From Tomocerus qinae (taxonomy: Eukaryota > Arthropoda > Collembola > Entomobryomorpha > Tomoceridae), in NCBI GenBank assembly GCA_020055645.1, contig CM034547.1:6798280-6862279 (forward strand): a DNA stretch of 64,000 nt, in the 5' to 3' direction. The notes below the pieces were generated by a model. It made no database searches. It was not told the origin of the DNA and saw only the letters and a program-made list of their open reading frames with translations. The translations under genes were made by a program, and so were the position numbers. This document shows, piece by piece, positions 13,403 through 27,512 of the stretch (positions within the stretch are counted from its first letter, which is position 1; the number at the start of each line of letters is the position of its first letter).

Positions 13403-16400
13403 GTAATATATATCAATTAAGGCGATTCCCTTCTACTACTTTAGTATAGCAACATAGTAATTATTTTGGTATATGATATATACACTTGTGCAATATAAGT
13501 CCCACTCTCTGCTAGTCTTTTCTCATATTTGAACTTTGTTGTGCAATGTAGTTTTAACACATTAAAAAAATATTATTAGTAATAGACTAAATACTTGGTT
13601 GGAGTTGGAAATAATTTTATGTAACACTTACTAAGGAATTAAGAAAAAGTACCTGACTATCTTTTGGCAAAATGGTAAATGCCACCATTTTCCTTTTGGT
13701 CCCCGCCCCGTATTATCTTTGTATTTATCACATATGCATGTATTTAACTTTGTATTTGTATTTAAACAAAGTTCTAGAATGAAACCATGTTTGCTTGCTT
13801 GTTTTGTTTTGCTGCCCAACAAGGGTAAATAAAGCTCAATGATGATCCAATATTTAGGAAGAGAAAATTGAGATTTTACAAAGGGATCATAAATGAAAAG
13901 CTTTAATTTATTAAAAGGGCAGAAAGTTTTTTACCTGAACTTTAATTTGAAGTAGGAAGAGCTTTATGGCTCTCAGAAATGGGGATCGAAAACCGGCGAC
14001 CGTGTCGCTAAAAATATTAACCGAATAAGCAGTTTTATGGGGAAAACTCACCTTCAATTTATTTTTTCAATTCTCCAACTAATTAATATCATACTTCTAA
14101 GCTATCAGTTTGCTTTCAAATGCACGTTGACCTTATTTTATTATTATGGTATTTTATTAACATATGATATGTTTCTTTTTGGTTTCTTTAAGTTGGTAAT
14201 TAATTGTGCTGGGGTTCCCTCTAAATCAGTTGCATATTGTGACATGTCACGAGTAATTACAATTTTTTAGTGTTTTTTAACAAGGAAGATTACAAGGCAG
14301 TTATTCAGTTATTCACCTAGGAATATTACTTAGCTCAGTTTTATTATTAACTGTTTCTCATGCTCTGCATAATTACTGGGATAAACATTGTATATATTAT
14401 TATGTACAGTTTGTATAGTATACATTAAACTTACAGTGTTTGACAATAAAGCAATTAAAAACGATTACAAAATGACGTTGTCTGAAGTCAGATTAGCTAA
14501 TTTTTTAAATTGCCATTTCATCCACAACTAAATATGTATTTTAACCATCTGCATAATTTATCGTCAATAGCTTATATCCTATTTCTGTATGCTTCTTTTA
14601 CTCGGTATTGTTTTTGGATTTTAAATGGATTAAACAGAAGTGAAAAAATAGCTTTAAAATATTGTGGTACGAATTTTACCGGATTCATTTGTGTATGTTT
14701 GCTAATATGGATGGTTACATTAACCGAATCGGAGTGAAATGAAATAGTATAAAACGGAGAGTGGACTGATACGGAGACCACGTGATTTCCCATCCCACAA
14801 TACCCGGGTACTGTTTTCAGAATGTGTAAATTTTGGTATAGTACAATTCTTTCCTGACCATATCCTTAAAAACTCTACTCTACACAGAATTGCAAAAGAT
14901 TGAATTATTAAGCTATTATTGATTACATGTAATTAATTAACCGGAATCTGCCTTGTTACTATTATTATTAGTGATTGTCTCCCTTAGACTAAAATATATT
15001 TCGATCCAATATTCAGCCATCCAAATATGACAGATCAACTACAAATTACATTGTTTATACATTCATTGTTGCCGAATAAAAATTAAGTGATGGCTGCTGT
15101 TGCAACAAACGTACTCTAAAAAATTGAAGGTTTGTGCAATTTACAAAAATACCTTTAGCACTTAGCACTTATTTTTGCCTTAAGATATTAAGTATAATTA
15201 GTTATAATTTATTACAATACTACTATTATGAATGATATTATTGCTGCATGTACTTGTAGTATCAGTTTTACTGGCAATCAGGGATGGTATAAACCAACGA
15301 AATTTTAACAAATGCTAATGACACAAGCGTTAAATCTTGTACATTTTAAGTAAGAGACTGACTCTACATTACAGGTTTTTTTGTTGAATAATACGCCTTG
15401 ATGACGTTGAAGATATTGAGGAGATGCTAGTTAGTGACACTCCCTGGCTTGTCTCTTGGTTAATTATATGACTCAGTGCGGTTTGTTCGAGGATCTTGTG
15501 GATGTAGCAAGTTAGCGAAACGCTTTGTGATCTGTTTGTTATTAAGATCATTTGTATGAATTGTGTGCACATTTTCCTGTACTTAATCCATCTCAATGTC
15601 ACACGCACCAATATTACATGAGTTATATACTAGAATGAGCATTATTGCTCTTTACTATCTTCCCAACTTTTAAATGGGAACTGCAATTCAATTGTTTGTA
15701 CTGAGAAGCTTGAATTAAAATGATCAATTTGTACTTTTTGTACTATGTATAGTCATCCTACAACAGTATACCAATATATTGGACTAAAAACGTACTACTA
15801 ATAGTTAATAGTAATTGTATAATTTATATAATCCATGCACAAAAAAAGAGGGGTTTTCGCAACGTTTTTTGCTATTTTACATATTAAAGAGGACTTTTAC
15901 AGGTTGAAACCCCAACCCTAAATTCAAGCAAAATATATTGTTCTTCAAATTTCTAAAAAATTATAATGCCCTTTTTAAGATATTTTTGACTTATTTTGGT
16001 CAAAAAAGGCCAAAATTGTTAGTTTAGTTCTCCCCGAAATTCATTTCTGTATACGTCAAAGGATTTAATGATTTAATTGAGTGGTATAGTAATTGTCGAT
16101 TTACTAGCAAAAGAGAAAAACAATGGCAGAATCATTAATCTTATGAAAACATAGAGACAGTCCTTGAAATGAGTAAAGTAATAAGTACAAGCTTAAGGTA
16201 GCAGACTAGAATCACAAACACCTTTTAGAACAAAGGAACTTAGCATGGAGTCAATTTTAAGCAATAAATAAAAATAACAGACAAAAGTTGAACTCTGTGC
16301 GACAACAACCCATCAACTGAGATGTTTTATCTATACTGAACCTGTCCTATTTGCAAATGAACCTATTCTACCAATGTGGTATAACAAGCCTCACTCTTAC

Positions 16401-18654
16401 TCTCTGGAAAACGGGATACACACTCGTTTTGTGGGAATCCCGAATAAAAACTGCACAACGGAAAGAAACTACTCCACTCACTGTTGTACGTCGCCTTAAG
16501 ATATATTATATGATAGTAACCTTTCTTGTATAAGTATTTGGCATTAGAGAATTACTCCAAGAAGTGTGTGAATAGATAATCAAGTTCATTGGTTGTTGGT
16601 ACAAAGATCCACTAACGATATAATATTGCATAAGCAAGTATAGTTAGTGCTTGTGCATTATCTTGTATTTCGCCAGCATGCACAATCTCACATGGCATGG
16701 CTAACATAACATGAAATATATTTAGAAACCCTGTACATATATTACTCAGTAGGGTTAAGAATTTAAAATCATGACTTTACTTGGTATAAAACTAACTCGT
16801 TATACAGCCGTGTGCGTCAAAGAGACTAGTTGTTACCATCAATGAAAGTATGTTCGTGTATACCTAACTATTCTGAACATCGCATGATACTATTTGCAAA
16901 ATGCATGCACATGGATACATGCACTCGTATTATTAACACTATAGTACATGATAAATGTTTTCAAAAAATCATTATAATCCAATTTCTTGCTTACGTTCTT
17001 GTTGGTCTTATATCTTAGTAGTATGGCGGGTTATGATGTTATGAGGTAATCACGTTGCTGGCGGTATGCATACGTGGATATGCATTAATGCATGTGTTTC
17101 TGTCCACTTATACCATGAGTATTGTTGTGTACCTCAGTTATTCCTCGGTTGTACTTTTATTAACAGTGTGTTTACTGCATTTATTTTACATTGGTACAGT
17201 ATGTGCCGAATGCTCTTTTAAAAAGTGGGTACTGAACGGTGTTAGGTACATTACCAAGTCACTCCTCTGGAAATTATAATAGCAGGACTAAAATATGTAC
17301 AACTGGTCTAAGAAAATAAGAATAATCGATGAAGGTCTTTATTTCTGTTTTCAGAGAGCTAGAAGTAGCATCTTCTACAAAAGAAGACCTGCAAACGAAC
17401 ACAATAATCGGTAAGTCGATAACTACATTATAGAGTGGTATGTCATATGTACAGTACATATGCCTACCAGCAATGACAAATAGATGACAGACAGCCTCAA
17501 TGTATTCATAGACATTGCCTACTTACTTGCATAGGAACATTAAATTTTACAATTAGTGTTACACGAACCAAATACTGACTCACTAGACTGAATCTGTAGA
17601 GCTTCCTAATTCTGTCTCATCATCGTCCGAGTAGCATCTCACACTGCACTACACACGAAACACACACACGAGTTAATTCATCATGCAATTCATGAACAAC
17701 TCTTCTTCTCTCGAATAAGACCCTGTTGTTCTGTGTAGCTGTTTATTATCATCGTTTGTCTCATTTAGAAATATTTAATAACCTATTTACCGCATAATCA
17801 ACAGTGTCCGCAAATCTTCCTCGGGTAAGTCAGCAACTACACTTTGCCACACATTTTCGCTCTTTTATCGGTATTACTCTACATTAGTAAACTCAGAAAT
17901 TAAAAATATTGTTTTATAGATAAATACTAGACAAAATTGGATACAATAGCAGTCTTATTGTCAGTTCATATAACATTGTACTATACCAATATTAAATACG
18001 ACTGTCATTGTTAAGGAATTCATAAGTAAAGTATCGACATATCTGTCTATGATTCAGTCGTTATAAAAAATTGCTTACTCATTCATAAATCTGATAACAA
18101 CAGGACTGTGACACTTTTGACACTGATATTATATTCACTACACAAATACAAATGGCATTCAAATCTAAAACTCATGTGATGTACGTCTACTACCACTATA
18201 GTAGATAGTGCGTCATTTCTGCAACAGTACATTGCTATTCGGGCAATTTATTTATATCTCATGCAGTGCAAACAGCTGAATAAAGAATTGTCGTCCTCCT
18301 TTTGCGGTCAGTCTCAAGTGATAATTCATCATTGCCACTTGGTAGTTAGAAAGTTGTCGGGCATAGTGCCCTTTTTAAACTAATACGCAGGTACTGACAA
18401 TTATTATTATAGAGAAGAAGATTCTGCTCTCCTCAGTGATAGATTGTCAGATTTTATATTTTCTTGATTAGTTGTTTCATTGATTGCGAATCTCTTCTGG
18501 TGTGTATAAAATAATTTTATGTAGAATGTTTTACATTCACCATTTTTGTTAAAGTAATTCAGTTACCATTTACTATTCTCACTTATTTGAACAGGTACGT
18601 TTGTTCATGACACACTTTCTCACTTCTAAACTGTATCACAAAGGTCTATGAAAA
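13403..18654. other. Intergenic, no gene seen
   Basis: 5.2 kb of AT-rich sequence. The longest frames are 60-80 codons and lack domains or splice context. I recognised no repeat family. Confidence 0.55.
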
Positions 18655-21560
18655 ATGAGACAGCTGCCAGAATTACTGCTAGCAGTCAGCTTCGTTTCTA
18701 TTATAACGGCTGTTGTCGTAGGATGGATGGTTGTTCCAGGATTAATAAAAGATGGAATTACCCAGGTCAGTACATACATTTATTTTCTATAAGATTCTAT
18801 TTTCTTTTGAATTGCATTCGATGGCATTTATTTTCATTAGCATACATTCTAATCTAGTCCTACCTGCCATCATGATAGAACGTTACACTTTATATTTATT
18901 TCTGTTCTTGAGTAAATGCTTGGAAAATTGTTTTCTCCTCAGAATGTGCGATTGGAAGAAGGAACTGAATTGTGGAATATATGGAAGACTACACCTCTGC
19001 CTATTCATCTCAAGATCTATATTTTCAATGTAACAAATCCAAAAGAAGTAGAAGTAGGCGGATTACCTAAATTAGTTGAATTGGGTCCATATGTTTACGA
19101 GTAAGTATCTTATTACCAGAACTTTCCCATGATACGATAGGATTACAATTCCCCGAAAATAGCAAAGGTACCCATAATAGAAGATGCAAAGCGGTTTACA
19201 GTTTGATTCTCTTTTCAGGGAGAAACGTCTTAAAATAGACACGAAATCCAGTGAGAATGGTACAGTTTTCTACAAACAAATAATATCTTACTACTTCAGG
19301 AAGGAACTTTCTATTGGAAGTGAACAAGACGTTATTACCATTCTGAATGTTCCATTTCTAGTAAGAAAATAATTTTTATTCTCTCTACTTTTCGTTATTT
19401 TCACATTCCACAGAACAATATTTAAAAGAAAAGTCTTTTCGACCGTTTTCCACTATCAAGGTACTGAATCTGAGATACCTAACTCTATATACGTCGTAGA
19501 ACTATTATTAATGGATATAAGAATAGAGATATACTTATAGCCATCCAGCCATCTCATTAAGGAAATTGATGCAATTTAGCTCGTAGATCCAGTTTTTGGT
19601 GGCTTAAGATTAAAAAATGACTACTGAGCTTCTAGGCTTGGATCATCTCTTTTTGTATTCACTAGTGAAGAGAGTGGAACGGACAGGAAGGACAGTAAAA
19701 GTAGGAAGCGTTTAATGACGGGATGGGAGTTGTTCATGCATATCAATAAGGTAAAATTGAATTCTTTTTTAGGCAGCAGCCCAGAAGGTGGCTGAGCTGG
19801 AATCCAGTTTCATCCGGGGATTGGCAGCTTCCTTCTTCGACGAAGAATTTAACGAGACTGTATTTGTTCAGAGGAAAGTTGAAGAAATATTGTTTAAAGG
19901 ACGCTATGAGCCAATGATAGACTCCATTCAGAATCTGACTGGCACGGCAGAATTGCCTAATAGCACTTTTGGCTTCCTCTTGGGAGTAAGCTTTTCTATT
20001 TAGTATTTGACTATAAAATTTTATCTCAATGATCGTTCTTGTGGTCTCAGAAAAGAAAGACACAAAGATTTTGTACATGACTGACTCAACGTAATCCTCT
20101 AAAGTCAGAAGAAATATGCATATAATATCTGATCCTTTTTAAAGTACTCCTTGTTGCGAAATCTAGTAAATAGAGCGATAGGGTGGAAAGAAATCGAGTA
20201 TCAGTATGAAGATGTTTTTGTTACATGTGTGTAGAAAAATGGGAGCCACGACGGGGAGTTCGAAATTCATTCAGGAGTAAAAGATGTGAATCGATTTGGA
20301 GAAATTGTCAGTTGGGAAGGGAAACGGGAATTAGATTGGTGGAAAGGCAGCTCTTGCAACAAGATCAATGGCAGTGACGGAAGTTTGTTTCCCCCGTTCA
20401 TGACGAGGAGTAACATCATCTACATATTCAATAGTGACATTTGTCGCTCTATTTATTTGACCTATGCTAAAGATACAGAATTCATGGGGGTTCCTGGCTA
20501 CCGGTTCACTCCACCAAAAGAGATGCTGGAAGATTCCCGCGTCAACAAAGACAATGCCTGTTTCTGCACTCAGATCCATCCCGACGATAAACCCGAATGT
20601 CTCTTGGCTGGAGCCATGTCCCTGAAGAGCTGTAGAGGAGGTTTGTTTTCCCCATTTTCTATACTTCTTTTGTTTTCACTAGCTAAGGTAACTTAATAGC
20701 TCATAATATTTTCGGCATCATTTTACATTACATTCCTTTCAAGAATATCCAAGTATCTGTAAGTGAAGTAATGCTTTCAGTTTTCCCTAATAGGATGCTT
20801 CCTTGTGGATTTAGTTACTTTATTTGCTTTCTAAGTAGAATACTTTCGTAGACAATTTACATACTCACATCGCAATCAGCCCAGACAGAACATTCAGAAT
20901 CATATCTCTTTCTACATGAATTCATATGCAAATTTTATTTCCAGGAGCTCCTGTAGTTATGAGCACTCCACATTTTCTTGATGGAAGCGAGTCTTACATC
21001 ACTGCGGCTGGCTTATCACCGGATAGGTTGAAGCATCAGACACTCGTTGACATTGAACCGGTATTCTACTTAGTATTTTAATATTATTTATTTATTGTTA
21101 ACTAAGCAAAAGAGATAGTGTACTCATAAATTTTGATGTGCACAGAATACCGGCATCGTCATCAGAGCATACAAGCGAATTCAGTTCAACGTACAATTGA
21201 AAAGGATTAAAAGCTTCAAGGAATTTAGAAAAGTGTCGCCTATCCTCTTTCCACTCTTTTGGATTGAAGAGGTAAGGTCGAAACCATACGTCCCACTTCC
21301 CACCATATTAACTATCGGATTATCTTTTTGAATTTATGTTTCCTAACGATTCTTTAATATTTAAATTTATGCTTTTATCTCTAAAGGGTGCATCCGTAGA
21401 TGAGGAAAGTGCCCGACGTCTGAGAAACACTCTGTTGACGCCTTTGGCTATATTTGATGTGGTAAGGTGGACAGTAATAGTCTTAGGCTGGTTTCTTATT
21501 GTGATTGCTATAGGTATCATTGTGTTGAGACTCAGAGGTAGAACCAAGCCTTATGTATGA
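18655..21560 (+). CDS. Scavenger receptor class B / CD36 family protein
   Basis: Eight exons: 18655-18765, 18943-19100, 19219-19360, 19773-19985, 20235-20640, 20945-21060, 21146-21271, 21387-21560. All phases join; 481 residues, the usual family length. The N-terminus is a short cytosolic tail and membrane segment ending VVVGWMVVPGLIKDGI. A large extracellular loop follows, and a C-terminal membrane segment (about 449-471) ends in a short basic tail. Six loop cysteines at 249, 278, 317, 319, 330 and 341 reproduce the disulphide spacing of CD36. Several N-glycosylation sequons are present, for example NVT, NET, NLT and NST. Family members bind lipoproteins, fatty acids, carotenoids or apoptotic cells at the plasma membrane or lysosome. 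Which ligand applies here cannot be read from sequence. Nothing points specifically to the SNMP or Croquemort subgroups. Confidence 0.95.
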
Positions 21561-23670
21561 CCTTTAAAACTGCGCATTATTCCCTGACACACGAGTACAC
21601 AATTTTAAGAATAGAAATATGATACAATGTATTTTTCCTATACTGATAACCAAGCGTTTCTTCAGTGGACGAAACGTACGTAATGTTTAATATGTGCCTA
21701 ATGGTATAGTAGTACCTAGTTAATACCAGTCGAATGGCGAAAGTACAATGGTCGTGGTCTATACAAAATAGCCTCTTATGTATTGGCAGCATTGACTAGC
21801 AATATATCAGAGCAATAATTTAAAGACTGTAATGGGAATACAAAGACAGTTCCATTTACATTTATTCTTTCCATCTTACAAGTGACAACACAGTATTGTA
21901 CTTAAAGATTTAAATCACCCAATTTTAATCAAACAGAACACTTCATTTTAAAGTTCAGATCTGACAATGACGAATATTTGTAATCAATAGTGCGTTTAGC
22001 GTGAGTCTATGTAACAACTGCAGATACAGTAAGTTACATGAAACAATTCTGTAACAGAGAGTAGGCTGAGATTTTCCAGTCATAAAATGGCGCATAAATT
22101 ACTTAGGTAATTAGACAAGTAAAGTAGTTAATGTGTCGAAAAACTTTTCTCATTACAATGAAAATGAAGCAGAGATTTTATATTATGTTTCAAGAAACAC
22201 CTGATTTGATTTTTAAAACACTTATTCTAATACCAACACTGTCACATTTAATCTTCTTCACTTACGTCGATAGTAATAATGACATTTTTAGTGCAATCGA
22301 ATGCATAATCTATAATTACTGGTGAAGGTTACATAGATTTAGAATTTAAACACACATATGTTTAATATGTTCACAAACATGCAATCAGTATTACGCAAGA
22401 ACATAAATATTACGTACATTATGTAGATTGATTAGCTAAGCAGTAAAAGCTGTGCCTGCAACATTTAACGGTGGGTCACAACTAATTAACATTTACTTAA
22501 TTACCACACAAATGACCAAGTATAATTATATGAGAAGATTATTCTCAGTAATTCAACAACTTCATTTCTGTTCCTCGTCTCTGATTATAGGCTTTGGGTA
22601 GCCTGAACCCTTTTCAATTCCCCTCTCACTGGTTACTGTTACAAATAAGACAGTCTAATCCTATTCTGCACCAAAACATTTTAATACAAAATGTAGCTTT
22701 CTATGTTTCTCTTTCCAATGCAATCCTAAACATGTCTCACAATTCATGACCTTTTCATTTACCGTTAATATATTTTCCAAGCATTTTACAACATCCAGAT
22801 GCCTTAGATTTATTTACATATCGTCATTGTACTGATTTAAGTACATAGATTTGACACATTATATTGATATAATTTTTAATTTACCTTTAGAACTATAGAC
22901 TAGAAACTACACATTGATATTGTTAATTTTTATAGATCAAAATACTTGTTACGTTATATTTAATACTGAAATAAGTGTCAACTAGAAATGAGTATCTCAG
23001 TAGAAGAAAAGGTAACTGAAACATCGAGTATATGTTATTCTCGATAAGTCCAAACTTGAGTGATACTAATGTAAAAATAAATACACGTTCCATATAATCC
23101 TAATCAACATTATAACTTATAGTAACATATACTTAAAGTTTTAAAATAAAATATTACAGTAAATCATTGTGCGCGTATAAAATAAAATAAAATATTGAAT
23201 ACGATATACATTTTTCTTGTTTGATCCTACATTTTGTACTTATCACACACATTTATCACAACATGTAAAGCAGGTAAGTTTCATAAAAGCAAATACTGAC
23301 GTCATGCTTTAATATTAATACAATATGTACACGACACGAGTACTACTTGCTACAACACTGTTTCTTCAATAACTTCAATAGGAAGCTATGCTTCAATATA
23401 ATTCAATGCTAGATATAACACAATTGTTCCTGATGATGTGCCAATTTTTTGAACACTATTTCCTTTTGTGAACACCAAAAAATGTTTGGGTAATTGTGAC
23501 GAGGAAACTATATACTAACAGATTATGAGTATTTTAAATTTAATTATTTTGATATGAACAAGACTGACTATATTATTATGTTTCACACAAGTAGCTTCAG
23601 ACTAATATCAATCTACTTAAATATGTAAGTTGTGCTAGATGATGTACGTTGGTTGAATCTGATCGGATTT
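21561..23670. other. Intergenic between convergent genes
   Basis: 3' flanks of the CD36-family gene and of the F-box gene, which end towards each other. Very AT-rich, with a short AAATA run near 23,180-23,200. No gene seen. Confidence 0.55.
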
Positions 23671-26271
23671 TTATTCCGAGTCAGAAAGATCTTCGTCACT
23701 AGCTGATTCCTCGTCAAAGTCAACTTCATGTGGAAGAGGACCAAAGTAGACGAATGCATTTTCCAAAGATTCGAAAATCATTTGGCGCTTTTGCGTTGAA
23801 ATCTACAAATAAAAAGGAATTTTATTAATAACCTATTACTAATAATATCCATTAGCTATTCCACAATAATAAGGTATAAGTACCTCTAACGTGTCGACTA
23901 CAGTCTCTGAATGGATGACATGGTACCCTGTTATGGAAAGATAAGCTAGTTGTTTCAAGTGCCGGAATGCAAAGTAGGCGCTAAGATCAGTAATAATATT
24001 CGGAATTCTTCGGTCATGGATAGTGCCAACATTTCTGATGACACATACCAGTTTCTGTAAACCTGTATTGACATAAAATGAAAACAAATACATCAAGAAT
24101 CAATCGCTTTGATTAAATGGACCTCGACGATTGATAACTCTATCAATATAATATAAAATACGGGAAATGCATTACGTGGCAAGTTGCAAATAGACGTCTC
24201 GGTCTGGTAACGTTCTAGTATACCTTCCTCGTATAAATTGTTTATTTCAATCTGTAAGCAATCTTCGTGCGAAATTCCAGTGAAACCAGCGTCCAAGTTA
24301 GCGCAACCGTACGCAGTCACTATTTTCAATTCCTCCAGGTTTGGCCAAGCTTTCCAAATTTCAGTAAGCAAATCACTGTTTGGACAATGAATCTTCAATT
24401 TTTTGACATTAGGGAAAACTTTGGCAACTCTTCCGGGAAACAATGGATCATTGTTGGAATGAGGGAGACTCAAAGTAGTCAACAGTAAACATGGATTTGC
24501 CACATTGCTTTGCGGAGGAAAGTAAGAATCCAATTTCTCCGGAGACAATGATCCGCCAATTCGAAGGTATTCAAGCCTTGGAGTCGAGGTAGAGTAGTTA
24601 ATAGGATAACATAGAACTGGATCTCTGCCCCAGATTCCCGTCAGCTTAAAATACGTAAATAACCTTTTAGTTTCAATATTATAAAATGATTAACTTAAAA
24701 GATTGTTGAAATTTGTAATTATACATACTTTCAATCTTTTCAAAACCATTCCACGTGGAAATGATATGTACATTGGATCATGATCTCTTTTCTTTTTCAG
24801 TCCTCCGAGTGTTAGGTAAAGTAGGGAGTCCTTTTGTGAAGATAAAAATTCATTGAAAGTTTCTCTTTTCAAATCTCCAATCAGATGATAAACCTTCAAT
24901 TTTGTAAGAGCCAAGCCGGATCGACTTAAAGCCACGAGTAGTCGGACATGACCTTCACTAAGAGAGAAGAATTCCATTGTGCGTAGTTGCTGTAAGTTTC
25001 CTTTCTCCTGCAATGCAACTAATACAGACGCAGATATTCGGCAATATGATGGAACTTCGTCTTCAGCGTTGACATCCTCCTTGATTTGAATTTCTTGCAA
25101 ATTCACAGTTGCAGCAAACAAGTGTGAGTAAAACGCAGAATATATTTTTGAATCATGGCTTTGGTAAAAAGCAATTTGTTTGATATTTGGTAGTTTAGGA
25201 ATATCAACATTCGCATTAAAAATCTTTTGGGAAAGCAGCTTGGGATTTAATGGATGCAGCATCAGAGATTCTAAAGATGGGAGTTTGTTCCAAAAAAGTT
25301 CTTTCAATTTTGGTATTGTCAACGTGTTAGTGTCAGTCAGTTTTAAGTTCAAGTGTTTCAAAGTCGGACCACAAATTCGAAAGAAGTAATCTCCGTCAAT
25401 ATCAATATTTAGTCCAATTAGTGAAAAGTTCCTGAAAGGGATTGCTTCATTTCGACTCTCTTTCATTCTATCGGTGAAAGCGTTCAGTCTGTTAACATTG
25501 ATATCTATGTTTCTTCGGTAGCAACCAAATTTAATAGTAACCATCTTCTGCAGTAAAGGAACAATACGAGCATTCCACAGTGTACACACTTGTCGACATT
25601 TTAAAAGTTCATTTTTTGGCATCATTTCCATTACTTGTTTAATAATCTATTGAGAAACAAATAATAAGTTCTAATTAAGTTTCTACATGATGTACGCAAT
25701 CGTATTTATCAGATTGTGTCTTTAAAAAAGTAATCCTGATATTTCAATATTTATAAGTTTCAAGAAAATCAGCATACAACAAAGTACTTTCTCCATCACT
25801 AAGTAAATAGCGTGTAAAACTTTCACCAAACTTTCACCTTAAATACTATTCGCCAAAGAAATTGTGTAGCCGTGAAAGATTAGCGATTAGTTAGTATATA
25901 AGGACGGAGAAAGTAGACTATTATTATATAAGTGATTTCTTTATATTCAATAAAGGTGTAAGTTATGAGATAAATGTACCAGATCATTTAAAAGAGGGTT
26001 AAAACTGGGCGAATGAACATCCATAGGTTCTTCCTCCAAACCGTCGTCCCCAACATGAGCAACAGGATCTTCCTACAATTTAGTTATTAAAGAATAAATT
26101 AGACTTTAGACTGTGTATTTTTAGATGAAAAGATAAGCAATGGTATACGTTATTGAACTCCTCTATTACACTTAGAACAACACAAATTGTATGCCAAAAA
26201 ATTCGGTAAAACATTCTCACAGGTTTAGGGACATCTGCTTCGACACCACCGTTGTTCACATCTACTTCCAT
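23671..26271 (-). CDS. F-box and leucine-rich-repeat protein
   Basis: Six exons read from high to low coordinates: 26271-26221, 26072-25980, 25646-24729, 24644-24176, 24062-23884, 23802-23671. Phases join throughout; 613 residues. The first 48 residues are acidic and unstructured. An F-box follows at about 42-85, with NDLIIKQVMEMMPKNELLKC and then the CRQVCTLWN core. The remainder has many LxxLxL segments (for example FPNVKKLKIHC and WPNLEELKIV), as expected for degenerate leucine-rich repeats. The C-terminus is acidic (EESASDEDLSDSE). F-box proteins are substrate receptors of SCF (Skp1-Cullin1) ubiquitin ligases. The LRR part would choose the substrate, which is unknown here. The start lies about 1.2 kb from the divergent mL39 start. 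Confidence 0.9.
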
Positions 26272-27512
26272 GGCTGTCTTGGTATATAAGCTTTAAACTA
26301 CGATGATTATCAAAGTTTTCTGAATTTATAAGATTAAGATTCCCAATTTAAATGCTGCTGAAACGGAAGGGACTTCGGTTAAAATTCAGTTAAAATCCAG
26401 GATGTAGCAAGTTGAATTTTCTCATAATTTTCAATGTATCAAAAACCTTTAAAAGAGAAAGCATATTAGTCGATTAATGGAAAAAGTACTTCTAATATAA
26501 TTCCAAATCAATAGTTCCAGTTCCAAGTTCACATCCAACTTAACCCTTAACCCAATAGCTATACAATACAAGGCAATACTAAAAACCCAACTTGTAGAAT
26601 ATAGAAAACGTAATAAATTATTCAAAAGTCAGTACTCACAGGATAAAAAGGAATTGTATTGTATTCGCTTCCTACTTGTATCGTTTCATCTTTGATTTAT
26701 GGAATGAAGAAATGAAGAAAGTTAATTCGGCCACCTCCACCAGTGATTACGTCTAATCGAGAGTTACAGTATGTCCTTTGGATCTGAGTCTGAGTTCTGT
26801 GTTTTACTTCAGAGATACAGGTGAGCAAGGAATGGAGCTCTTCAGTTAAAGACCAAGATTATGTTATTCAAGATTATTTTTCCATTTGTTACAAAAATCG
26901 CCTCCTATTAAGAGGGAATGTAGATCCCTTGCTTCTTAAAATATTTAAACAATCTTTAACAGCTGATGAAGAGGTCAAGTTGATATTACTTTCAAGATTT
27001 CGGCCCCAGTCCCCATTCAGTCCCGGAACCTCTCCACTAGTTCTACTTTCCTCTGCTACCAACCTAGAAAGAAAGTCAGTTTTTAACCAAAATCAACCTG
27101 CGTCCAAGAAGTTCTTCTCTCTCCTTTACGACTGCGAGGATTTTTGTGGGAAAGTACAAACATGGTCTGAAAGTTCTGTACCTACTTTGGTTTGGAATTG
27201 ATTTGATACATGATTAGCTTCCTACCTATAAGTAAGTTACGGTAACATAACCGGTCACCGATATTATTGCTTCTATTTCGTCTTTAGTATTTTACCCAAT
27301 ACAGTATTAGAACCTAATACCCAATAGAGGATACCGGAGTTATTTAATTGGTAATAAAATTTAAGTATTAACCAAATAATATATTAATTTCTGCAAATAA
27401 TCAATGGTTTCGGTGTGTTAATGTGCTATGATTTATGATTTTTGCAGCAAATCCCAACTTTCAAGTAACTGAACGATAATCTGGGCTACAACTCGTTCTG
27501 TACTACACGAGA
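26272..27512. promoter_or_regulatory. Divergent intergenic region (F-box gene / mL39)
   Basis: 1.24 kb separating two genes transcribed away from each other. No TATA box was found at a convincing distance from either ATG. A 126-codon frame at 26821-27201 lacks any Met and is not counted as a gene. Confidence 0.4.

Noticed and set aside
26821..27201. 126-codon plus-strand open frame between the F-box gene and mL39
   Set aside because: Contains no Met, has no family resemblance, and its phase cannot join the mL39 exons. The mL39 model is complete without it.
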